Source of the DNA: 2-01-FULL-39-33 sp964361645
Lineage (GTDB): Bacteria > Patescibacteriota > Patescibacteriia > 2-01-FULL-39-33
Direction: 5' to 3'
NCBI GenBank assembly: GCA_964361645.1
Contig: CAYIBK010000038.1
Coordinates: 1-5,259, forward strand
DNA length: 5,259 nucleotides
Below, in pieces: positions 1 to 4,660 of the stretch (position 1 is its first letter; each line of letters begins with the position of its first letter). The position numbers and the translations under genes were made by a program. Below the pieces are notes generated by a model. The model was not told where the DNA came from and did no database searches. It saw only the letters and a program-made list of their open reading frames with translations.

Positions 1-548
1 CTCAAGCTAACTCCCAATCGCCTTATTCAGGTTTCAAGGTAGGGGCAGCTGTACTGGATATGTCTGGAAATACCAGTTTAGGAACCAATGTTGAGCGGTG
101 TACTTATACGCAAACCACTCATGCGGAACAAAATGCTATTGATAGTATGGTGGCTCAATATGGACCAATTGCCATTTGTTCCTTAGCTATAAATGCCATC
201 AACCACGAAAACCATCTTTCAATAGATGAAGTTAAATTAGAAGATTTAATTTTTCCTTGTGGCCATTGCTTACAAATAATTTGGGAAAATTGTTTAGATG
301 CCGATGTTAAAATAATTAGTTATTTAGGCAATGACTTAGTAGCTAGGACTACCATAGGATCTCTATTGCCAGTTCGTTTTGGACCCAGTGATTTAGGCAT
401 AAATATCTTTCCAAAAAAATATCTAGGGGTAATGACTGGACATTATCACCTCTCGCTATGTTGCCAAAACAAGGCCGTTGAAGATCTCGACCTATGTTGT
501 TTTATTTGTATGAAATGTCTGAATCCTTGCCATGTGGAGAAAATGTAA
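1..548 (+). CDS. cdd: Cytidine deaminase (E. coli-like type), 5'-truncated by window edge
   Basis: The reading frame is open from base 3, so the ATG at 60 is an internal methionine and the true start lies before the window. Cytidine deaminase hydrolyses cytidine or deoxycytidine to uridine or deoxyuridine in pyrimidine salvage. The zinc site is visible: PYSGFKVGAA substrate loop near base 21, HAEQ (His at 120, catalytic Glu at 126) and PCGHC (Cys at 258 and 267). A His plus two Cys as zinc ligands, and the later LLPVRFGPSDLGI stretch resembling LPDAFGPKDLEI of E. coli Cdd, place it nearer the E. coli-like form than the short tetrameric form. After that stretch only about 45 residues remain, so the second, non-catalytic domain of E. 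coli Cdd is missing. The tail is instead unusually cysteine-rich (seven Cys in roughly the last 30 residues). Family assignment is firm; the tail is unexplained. Confidence 0.9.
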   Translation, partial: QANSQSPYSGFKVGAAVLDMSGNTSLGTNVERCTYTQTTHAEQNAIDSMVAQYGPIAICSLAINAINHENHLSIDEVKLEDLIFPCGHCLQIIWENCLDADVKIISYLGNDLVARTTIGSLLPVRFGPSDLGINIFPKKYLGVMTGHYHLSLCCQNKAVEDLDLCCFICMKCLNPCHVEKM

Positions 549-680
549 CATGATATTTTCTAAATCAATATTTATCATAATACGCTTAATTTAATATTTT
601 CCCTAGTGGCAAGAGAGGCTAGAATATACCATGCTATAGATAAGCATAGCGATTCTGTGGCTTCACCATGTCGTGCCTAA

Positions 681-773
681 TTTTTAGAAAAAGAATCTTT
701 TTCACTTAAGACAATTGAAGATGGAATAGAAAGATTAAGACTTCTTTTTAAAATTATCCGCTTCTATTATTAG
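681..773 (+). pseudogene. Possible aminotransferase C-terminal remnant
   Basis: This stop-to-stop stretch has no start codon. It encodes FSLKTIEDGIERLRLLFK near its end, which resembles the C-terminal helix of class I/II PLP-dependent aminotransferases (typical form: FS.S.ETIEEGIERL). The same frame can be read upstream from about 597 (LVAREARIYHAIDKHSD) across a TAA at 678. That would fit a decayed gene end, but the upstream residues are not recognisable. The final stop lies inside the terminator hairpin. No catalytic residue is present, so the identification rests on one short similarity and could be chance. The rest of the interval 549-755 shows no gene. Confidence 0.25.
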
Positions 774-784
774 CGGATTTTTTA
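756..784 (+). terminator. Rho-independent terminator
   Basis: A 7-bp stem ATCCGCT / AGCGGAT (756-762 with 772-778) with a 9-nt loop is followed by a run of six T. It closes the transcription unit that includes the cytidine deaminase and lies only 25 bases before the next gene's start. Confidence 0.8.
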
Positions 785-808
785 TTGGTTAATAATGAAT
801 TAATATAT

Positions 809-1189
809 ATGTCAGCAGAAAATAAAAAATTATGCCATCAATGCGACTCTTGTTGCACTTATGTGGCTATTCAAATAGACAAGCCGAAGAGCAAAACTGA
901 TTATGATAATATGATTTGGCAATTGTGGCATGAAAATGTCAATATTTTTATTGATCATGATAATGATTGGCATGTGGAGTTTATGACGCCCTGCTTATCT
1001 TTGGATAAAAACACAAAACTTTGCGCTATTTATGACAGCAGACCAAAGATTTGTCGAGATTATAAGCAACTTGATTGCACTAAATATAATCTTGATCCAG
1101 CTGAAAAAATTTATTTTAAAACCGTAGAAGATTTTAAAAAATATTTGCAAGAAAAAAATATTAATTATAATTTCTCTTACCTTAAATAA
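809..1189 (+). CDS. YkgJ-type CxxCxxCC-family putative metal-binding protein
   Basis: The 126-residue protein shows the signature of the YkgJ / UPF0153 family, annotated as zinc- or iron-chelating. It has C9-x2-C12-x2-C15-C16 near the N terminus, then TPC62, LC72AIYDSRPKIC82RDY and C90, eight cysteines in all. Members are small cytoplasmic proteins thought to hold a metal or Fe-S centre; the reaction is unknown. The C1-C4 cluster, the PCL and the CxIYxxRPxxCRxY block are in the usual order and spacing, so the domain appears complete. The ATG at 809 is preferred over the in-frame TTG at 785, because the TTG abuts the terminator T-run and adds eight residues with no family similarity. No Shine-Dalgarno is visible before either start, so translation may be leaderless or weakly initiated. 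No terminator follows before the next promoter. Confidence 0.8.
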   Translation: MSAENKKLCHQCDSCCTYVAIQIDKPKSKTDYDNMIWQLWHENVNIFIDHDNDWHVEFMTPCLSLDKNTKLCAIYDSRPKICRDYKQLDCTKYNLDPAEKIYFKTVEDFKKYLQEKNINYNFSYLK

Positions 1190-1231
1190 ATCACCTCTTA
1201 AATTTTTATTAAAAGCTGTGGACAAGTGTTG

Positions 1232-1257
1232 TTGACAACTTTTTTTTGTGGTATAAT
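1232..1257 (+). promoter_or_regulatory. Promoter of the Lys/Ala peptide gene
   Basis: An extended -10 box TGgTATAAT (TATAAT at 1252-1257) is preceded by TTGACA at 1232-1237, which leaves only 14 nt between them. TTGTTG at 1229-1234 would give 17 nt. The extended -10 makes this a strong promoter candidate. Predicted transcription starts near 1264, giving a leader of about 68 nt. Confidence 0.75.
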
Positions 1258-1266
1258 AAGTACGGT

Positions 1267-1325
1267 TGAGAAGTAATTGTTTTAATTATTTCTAAAAATA
1301 TAATTCTCATTTTGAAAGGAGGTGA
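1267..1325 (+). promoter_or_regulatory. Structured leader and near-perfect Shine-Dalgarno
   Basis: The leader can pair TGAGAA (1267-1272) with TTCTCA (1304-1309) around a small inner hairpin (TAATT 1274-1278 with AATTA 1284-1288). AGGAGGTGA at 1317-1325 is a near-complete complement of the 16S rRNA tail. It lies 9 nt (from GGAGG) before the ATG at 1332, so this sets the start and predicts very strong initiation. The helices are AU-rich and may be weak. Confidence 0.55.
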
Positions 1326-1331
1326 ACACAC

Positions 1332-1400
1332 ATGGCAGCAAAGAAAAAAGCTAAAAAGAAAGTTGCAAAGAAAAAAGCAGCTAAAAAGAAAAAGAGATAA
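1332..1400 (+). CDS. 22-residue Lys/Ala-rich basic peptide
   Basis: This very short gene encodes a peptide made only of Met, Ala, Lys, Val and one Arg, built from repeated AKKK units and ending KKKKR. It starts with an ATG behind a near-perfect Shine-Dalgarno, has its own extended -10 promoter and ends 21 bases before a strong terminator, so it is a complete transcription unit. Composition recalls the tails of bacterial histone H1-like proteins (Hc1, AlgP), which bind DNA or RNA by charge, and some basic ribosomal proteins. It is far shorter than those families. A nucleic-acid-binding role is inferred from composition alone; I do not recognise a named family. Expression signals support a real gene more than the sequence does, since lysine-rich A-tracts can arise by chance. 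Confidence 0.65.
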   Translation: MAAKKKAKKKVAKKKAAKKKKR

Positions 1401-1420
1401 AATTTTTCTTAAACAATAAA

Positions 1421-1446
1421 GCCCCTATCTCCGGAGAGGGGTTTTA
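1421..1446 (+). terminator. Terminator after the Lys/Ala peptide gene, possibly bidirectional
   Basis: CCCC (1422-1425) pairs with GGGG (1438-1441) around an inner TCTCCGGAGA palindrome, followed by TTTTATT. An A-rich stretch AATAAAG precedes the stem, so the element could also terminate minus-strand transcription coming from the uracil-DNA glycosylase gene. Confidence 0.8.
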
Positions 1447-1455
1447 TTATTGGCC

Positions 1456-1520
1456 GATGGCTTATAGTATATAGCTAATAGAAAATTTTTATTGCCATAC
1501 ACCATAAGCTATTAGCCATC
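1456..1520. repeat. Long imperfect inverted repeat between convergent genes
   Basis: GATGGCTTATAG (1456-1467) pairs with its imperfect complement at 1509-1520 (GCCATC end), 11 of 12 bases, and about 16 of 19 when extended. The interior AATAGAAAA/TTTTTATT also folds back. The sequence is built from variants of GCTATTAGCCAT / GCTTATAG, suggesting degenerate short repeat units. It lies between the terminator at 1421-1446 and the end of the minus-strand glycosylase gene. Confidence 0.5.
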
Positions 1521-1526
1521 TGCTAT

Positions 1527-2114
1527 TTATATTTCTCCCTTAGCTATTAATTTTATTATCTTGGGTATTTTTTTGAAATCTTTTATTAAAGTTTCGCGCA
1601 TTCCACCATTATATAGAGCGGCGGCCGGGTGATATAGAGCATAGATCCTAACCTTGCCTAAACCAGGCATATCCTTACGCAAAATTGTCCCGTGGATCTT
1701 GGACATAATTGGCTCTGGAACAAAACTAGACAAGGAATGACGGCCCAAAGTGACTATTAATTTGGGGTTAATTAGCTTAATTTGAGCCATTAGCCAGGGC
1801 CAAAATTCTGCCTTTTCCTCGGGCAAGGGATCGCGATTATCGGGGGGGCGGCATTTGACGATATTGGTGATATAAATATCGCTACGTTTTAGATTAATGG
1901 TCTCTAACATCTGATCCAAAAATTTACCAGCCGAACCCACAAATGGCTCACCCAACTCATCTTCTTTTTTCCCTGGTGCTTCCCCAATAACCATAATATC
2001 AGCGTTAGCACTGCCCACTCCAGCCACAATTTGCTTACAAGTTTTAAGTAAGGGTGATTTTATTTTTTTAGCCCAATCTTGATTTAATTGTTGCAATTCT
2101 TTTTCTTTATTCAT
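1527..2114 (-). CDS. Family-4-like uracil-DNA glycosylase with incomplete Fe-S cysteines
   Basis: The enzyme removes uracil from DNA to start base-excision repair. Visible motifs are GEAPGKKED at 44-52 (motif I), EPFVGSAGKFLD at 56-67, IVKCRPPDNRDPLPEE at 85-100, and HPAAALYNGG at 162-171 (motif II). At 195 residues the length is normal. Family-4/5 enzymes usually carry a 4Fe-4S cluster held by CxxC near the N terminus, the VKCRPP cysteine and one more about 15 residues on. Here only C26 and C88 exist: the N-terminal CxxC has one Cys and the fourth is replaced (EFWPWL). No SD is seen before the ATG at 2114, and the upstream terminator ends only 26 bases away. A weak CATAAT box lies at 2131-2136. 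Fold assignment is firm; the cluster is probably lost. Confidence 0.88.
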   Translation of the reverse strand: MNKEKELQQLNQDWAKKIKSPLLKTCKQIVAGVGSANADIMVIGEAPGKKEDELGEPFVGSAGKFLDQMLETINLKRSDIYITNIVKCRPPDNRDPLPEEKAEFWPWLMAQIKLINPKLIVTLGRHSLSSFVPEPIMSKIHGTILRKDMPGLGKVRIYALYHPAAALYNGGMRETLIKDFKKIPKIIKLIAKGEI

Positions 2115-2140
2115 GAAACAATTTTAACAAATTATGACAA

Positions 2141-2169
2141 ATAAAAAAAGCAGACAATTGTTGTCTGCT
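2141..2169 (-). terminator. Terminator of the zinc-knuckle protein gene
   Basis: On the minus strand a perfect 9-bp stem AGCAGACAA / TTGTCTGCT (2149-2157 with 2161-2169, 3-nt loop) is followed by TTTTTTTAT. It begins five bases after the stop codon of the gene ending at 2174, and separates it from the glycosylase gene. Confidence 0.9.
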
Positions 2170-2173
2170 ATGA

Positions 2174-2563
2174 TTAATAAGTCGAAGGCGGAGCTTCTTT
2201 ATTTAATTCATCTTTTGTCGGCTGGGGATTGTATCCGGTGCCCCCACATTTTTTGCAAGCCATTTTTCTTAATTGAGCATGACATTCAGAACAAGGATCT
2301 ATTTCTCTTAATGTATTTTCTAAGGCCCTTTCATTATTGTCGGCTTCTGTGATAATTATTTTCTGCTTTGCAATTAAATCATGAATAACAGATATTCCTT
2401 GTATTTTTTTAATTCTTCGTGTAATTGCGACTCGACAATCTGGTTTATGATTGAAGGCCCAACAACTATCAAAACAGTCAAAACAAATCATTGCTCCATC
2501 ACCGCAGTGAGTATCAATTACTTTGAGTCGATTACATTGCTGACACAATCTAACCAAAGCCAT
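2174..2563 (-). CDS. Small double zinc-knuckle protein, unknown function
   Basis: The 129-residue protein has eleven cysteines in two groups. The N-terminal group is C7xxC10, C20, C27xxC30, C34 and C43. The C-terminal group is C91xxC94 and C103xxC106GGTGY, the latter like one unit of the DnaJ cysteine-rich zinc domain (CxxCxGxG). A helical, basic middle segment (about 44-88) joins them. Both groups probably bind zinc. The N-terminal part looks like a zinc ribbon of the kind used to bind nucleic acid or a protein partner, but I recognise no family. AAGGAGGA, 8 nt before the ATG at 2563, is a strong Shine-Dalgarno. The gene has its own promoter (2603-2631) and terminator. Function should stay unassigned; a DnaJ role is not supported because there is no J domain. 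Confidence 0.75.
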   Translation of the reverse strand: MALVRLCQQCNRLKVIDTHCGDGAMICFDCFDSCWAFNHKPDCRVAITRRIKKIQGISVIHDLIAKQKIIITEADNNERALENTLREIDPCSECHAQLRKMACKKCGGTGYNPQPTKDELNKEAPPSTY

Positions 2564-2602
2564 AATAAAATCCTCCTTTTCTATAGGTAAAGAACTGGTT
2601 AG

Positions 2603-2631
2603 ATTTTAATTTAAATACAGCCCAGTGTCAA
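2603..2631 (-). promoter_or_regulatory. Promoter of the zinc-knuckle protein gene
   Basis: On the minus strand TTGACA (2626-2631), a 17-nt spacer and TAAAAT (2603-2608) form a near-consensus sigma-70 promoter. Transcription would start near 2596, giving a leader of about 33 nt that contains the Shine-Dalgarno. Confidence 0.8.
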
Positions 2632-2646
2632 TATATGATTTTTAAA

Positions 2647-2676
2647 TAAAAAAAGCGCTCTATTTAGAACGCTTTT
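2647..2676 (-). terminator. Terminator of the lipoprotein hydrolase gene
   Basis: On the minus strand AAAAGCGTTCT pairs with AGAGCGCTTTT (2666-2676 with 2651-2661, one G-U pair, 4-nt loop), running into TTTTTTTATTT. It starts eight bases past the stop codon of the gene ending at 2685. Confidence 0.9.
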
Positions 2677-2684
2677 ATGATTTA

Positions 2685-3932
2685 TTATTCCATGATCGAT
2701 TCTGTTATGAAAGAATCTTGTGACATACTATTTAAAATTGCTAAACCTCTTTTGTCGTTATCCACGTAAGCAGTGATAAAGGCACTGGCGCCTTTCAGAA
2801 TTGTGAGAGCTTTGCCTTGGTAGTCCTCTAATTGAGTGGGATAGCTGGAAGTTGAATTACCATTTTTATCAAAAGGCAAATTATTAGTAAAACCTACTTC
2901 TCCCTTACTGACAAAAGGCAATCCTAAGCCATATAGAAATGGCCTATCAGTGAAAGTGATGTGTCCGCCGTTATAGATATTTTGAAATACTTTGGAAGAG
3001 GCAGTGTTTTCAAAAGACCAGATTACATTATTATGGAAATCATCTAAATCTCCCGACATATAAAATACTGGCACATTGATTTTTGCCAAATCAGATTTAG
3101 TAAATGGCTGAGTATATGGCGATAAGCATAACAGGGCTTTAAACGGATGGGGATCTCGAGCTAAATAAATAGTGGCATACCCGCCCAGCGAGTGTCCGCC
3201 TAAAACAAATCGGTTAAGATCCATTTTTCCCCTTAAGATGGGATCTGATTCATTTAATTTTTGTATTTCATCAGTTAAAAAAACAAGATCCTCAACTCGG
3301 TAATGGAATAAATTATCTATCTGGTGCAGAAACTCGCCACTGGCGATGAGCTCGGCTAATTCTTCAGCTGGTAAATTATTCAACGGATAAAGTAATCTTA
3401 AATAATCTACAGTCTCTCCCTGAATTAGATTACCAATTATTAAATTCATGGCGTTTACAAAATCAGTTGAGGTTTGAGCTGTATTTCTTTGGCTGTCAAA
3501 AAAACCGATTCGATCAATACTAATATTGTCTAAGTGATCGGCAGCAATTACAATATTGCCTCTTCTGGCCAAACCTTCCGTTAAATATAATTGGCTTTCG
3601 GCGGAAGTGGTAAAGCCATGAGAAAATAAGATTGTTGGGCTGGGATCAATTTTGTTTTTAGGATACCAAATTAAAGTTTTTAAAACTTGGCCATTGTCTT
3701 TAGTAAAGTTATAAACCAATCTTTCGATTTCAAAAACTTGATAACCGTGAGCTAAGGCCATTTGTTTGTCTAAATCACTAAGCTCTTGTTTGGCTTGATC
3801 GATTTTATAATTAATAAAAAGACAACGATTTATTTCACTTAAAACTGTTCCTTTGGGACATCCGCTAAAAATCAATAGACTTAAGACAATCAAAAAAGTG
3901 AAGACCACCAAATAGCTATTAAATTTTTTCAT
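2685..3932 (-). CDS. Predicted lipoprotein alpha/beta hydrolase (PAF-acetylhydrolase/dienelactone hydrolase-like)
   Basis: The 415-residue protein starts with MKK, a hydrophobic segment (7-22) and a lipobox-like FSGC25, so it is probably exported and lipid-anchored at Cys25. The alpha/beta hydrolase core follows: SHGF at 104-107 near the oxyanion hole, GHSLGG at 246-251 with Ser248 as nucleophile, SGDLDDF at 293-299 supplying the acid (likely Asp295 or Asp297), and GGHITF at 322-327 with His324. A roughly 100-residue insertion (about 137-240) between the third strand and the nucleophile likely forms a lid. The order recalls the PAF-acetylhydrolase II / chlorophyllase-like branch. The substrate, probably an ester, cannot be told. 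AGGGGG, 8 nt before the ATG, is an acceptable Shine-Dalgarno. It is monocistronic with its own promoter (3994-4022) and terminator. The fold is well supported; the lipobox is slightly off consensus (Phe at -3). Confidence 0.85.
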   Translation of the reverse strand: MKKFNSYLVVFTFLIVLSLLIFSGCPKGTVLSEINRCLFINYKIDQAKQELSDLDKQMALAHGYQVFEIERLVYNFTKDNGQVLKTLIWYPKNKIDPSPTILFSHGFTTSAESQLYLTEGLARRGNIVIAADHLDNISIDRIGFFDSQRNTAQTSTDFVNAMNLIIGNLIQGETVDYLRLLYPLNNLPAEELAELIASGEFLHQIDNLFHYRVEDLVFLTDEIQKLNESDPILRGKMDLNRFVLGGHSLGGYATIYLARDPHPFKALLCLSPYTQPFTKSDLAKINVPVFYMSGDLDDFHNNVIWSFENTASSKVFQNIYNGGHITFTDRPFLYGLGLPFVSKGEVGFTNNLPFDKNGNSTSSYPTQLEDYQGKALTILKGASAFITAYVDNDKRGLAILNSMSQDSFITESIME

Positions 3933-3993
3933 TCTCTTATCCCCCTATGTTTGGTTGTAAAAGTGCCAGTTGCCATTGAATCAACTCAGTCTG

Positions 3994-4022
3994 ATTTTAT
4001 TGGTTAATAATTGTTTTGTCAA
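3994..4022 (-). promoter_or_regulatory. Promoter of the lipoprotein hydrolase gene
   Basis: On the minus strand TTGACA (4017-4022), a 17-nt spacer and TAAAAT (3994-3999) match the same layout as the promoter at 2603-2631. Transcription would start near 3987, giving a leader of about 55 nt. No riboswitch-like fold is evident in it. Confidence 0.8.
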
Positions 4023-4061
4023 CCTAGTTAAATTAAATTTAATGAGATTAATTTTTTAAAT

Positions 4062-4095
4062 AAAAGAAAAAGGCGTCCTCCATTGAGAACGCCTT
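4062..4095 (-). terminator. rRNA operon terminator
   Basis: On the minus strand AAGGCGTTCTC pairs with GAGGACGCCTT (4085-4095 with 4070-4080, 11 pairs including one G-U, 4-nt loop), followed by TTTTCTTTTATTT. It is the first strong terminator after the 5S array and ends the rRNA operon. Confidence 0.9.
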
Positions 4096-4117
4096 GTTTG
4101 TTTTACTGCTTAGTCTT

Positions 4118-4225
4118 AGATGAACGAGAGTTCACCTGTCTTCGGAACTTTGTGTTCCTACTTGGGATGCTGGTGGCATCCATAACACCGTAGATGACGG
4201 TTTGGACTTATCCTTTTAGGGAGTC
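4118..4225 (-). ncRNA. Candidate structured RNA: five consecutive hairpins in the rRNA trailer
   Basis: Read on the minus strand, five stem-loops follow one another: GACT/AGTC (4222-4225 with 4205-4208) with an inner CCT/AGG; ACCGT/ACGGT (4197-4201 with 4187-4191); GGATGC/GCATCC (4176-4181 with 4165-4170); GGAAC/GTTCC (4154-4158 with 4144-4148); and AGGTGAAC/GTTCATCT (4130-4137 with 4118-4125, one G-U, UCUC loop). The density of perfect short stems in otherwise AT-rich DNA suggests a folded RNA ending at the terminator 4062-4095. A TATAAT at 4274-4279 could start it separately, but no good -35 is present. It may be an independent small RNA or just the operon's 3' trailer. It matches no RNA family I can name. 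The remaining 4226-4345 shows no gene. Confidence 0.4.
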
Positions 4226-4437
4226 GCTGTTGCTTTCCTCAGAAAACAAATTATTGGTCAACCGGCGCTGATAATTATAAATTACTTGGTGTCCAATATA
4301 AAAAAGGACTAATTAACTATCAAGGCTAGTTTTTTGCAAAGGTACATGCATTCCTTTGAATGCAGAGTCCGGGCGCTGACCTACTTTCCCTAATGAAGAG
4401 TATCATCGGCGCTGAAGATCTTAACTTCTGTGTCTCG

Positions 4438-4604
4438 CCCTGTTAAATTTTACAATTTGTCTAACAAAACTCGGCATCTACCTACTTTCCCCAATGAAGA
4501 GTATCATCGGCACGAAGATGCTTAACTTCTGAGTTCGAGATGGGATCAGGTGTGTCTATCTCGTTAAAGACACCGAGATTTGTGAGACAAATTATTTAAC
4601 AGGG
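4438..4604. repeat. Inverted repeats bounding the inner 5S
   Basis: Perfect 11-bp ends CCCTGTTAAAT (4438-4448) and ATTTAACAGGG (4594-4604) continue inward, after a 5-nt bulge, as AATTTGTCT (4454-4462) pairing with AGACAAATT (4584 to 4592 region). This stem runs nearly to helix I of the inner 5S. It looks like a precursor-5S processing stem, but its sharp ends also resemble terminal inverted repeats of a small inserted element. No target-site duplication is obvious. Confidence 0.7.
4470..4577 (-). rRNA. rrf: Inner 5S rRNA, complete (108 nt)
   Basis: On the minus strand it begins CTCGGTGTC and ends GATGCCGAG, which pair as a 9-bp helix I with two G-U pairs. In between are the conserved 5S blocks CACCTGATCCCATCTCGAAC, CAGAAGTTAAG, GCCGATGATACTC and GGGAAAGTAGG. 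Helix II forms from ACGAGAU with AUCUUCGU with one bulged base. Length, order and pairing are those of a functional bacterial 5S rRNA, which joins the large subunit's central protuberance with ribosomal proteins uL5 and uL18. It shares a 32-base block with the outer copy (4480-4511 versus 4379-4410) with one difference, while helices I and II differ by matched changes, so it is a diverged paralogue. Of the three 5S-like units this is the one most likely to be used. Ends are estimated from helix I. Confidence 0.88.
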
Positions 4605-4608
4605 TTAA

Positions 4609-4660
4609 ATGGGAACAGGTGTGACTTCTTCGCTAGAAGCACCCAGACTCTGAATTCAAA
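4609..4660. repeat. 52-bp direct repeat, copy 1
   Basis: These 52 bases are identical to 4729-4780, exactly 120 bases away. They cover the 5' part of the outer 5S and its upstream flank including GAATTC. Identity stops abruptly on both sides, indicating a recent duplication or gene conversion. Confidence 0.95.

Larger units (their letters stand above)
4358..4657 (-). rRNA. rrf: Outer 5S rRNA, split in loop C by a complete second 5S
   Basis: The 5' part (4657 to about 4609) reads CTGGGTGCT, GCGAAGAAGTC and CACCTGTTCCCAT, a normal 5S beginning. The 3' part (about 4434 to 4358) reads CACAGAAGTTAAG, GCCGATGATACTC, GGGAAAGTAGG and AGCGCCCGG, a normal 5S remainder. Between them lies a stretch of about 170 bases containing another 5S. 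Despite the gap, the ends match: 4638-4657 pairs with 4358-4377 over 20 positions with one mismatch and several G-U pairs, and GCGAAGA pairs with UCUUCAGC as helix II with the usual bulged A. The insertion falls in loop C, at the tip of helix III. These matched helices suggest the outer copy was, or still is, under selection. It could function as one long RNA, as two pieces held by helices I and II, or not at all. It overlaps the inner 5S by design. Confidence 0.75.

Noticed and set aside
60..62. ATG at 60 as the true start of the cytidine deaminase
   Set aside because: The frame is open upstream and encodes the conserved PYSGFKVGAA segment before it.
785..808. TTG at 785 as start of the CxxCxxCC-family protein
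   Set aside because: It abuts the terminator T-run, has no ribosome site, and adds eight residues without family similarity; ATG at 809 is better.
995..1225. Minus-strand open frame of 76 codons
   Set aside because: It lies antisense to the CxxCxxCC-family gene, has low-complexity Phe/Ile/Lys composition typical of an AT-rich shadow, and no ribosome site.
2134..2590. Two plus-strand open frames (2134-2352 and 2381-2590)
   Set aside because: Both are antisense to the zinc-knuckle gene, and the first starts inside its terminator. No promoter or ribosome site supports them.
4096..4260. Resemblance to RNase P RNA (GAGGAAAG) or tmRNA (GACTAAGCA)
   Set aside because: Only short words match. The conserved cores (ACAGAAA and P4 of RNase P; tRNA-like T-arm and CCA end of tmRNA) are missing.
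4314..4335. Plus-strand terminator-like AACTA/TAGTT stem with T-run
   Set aside because: The stem is only five A/T-rich pairs and no plus-strand gene lies upstream, so it is probably chance.
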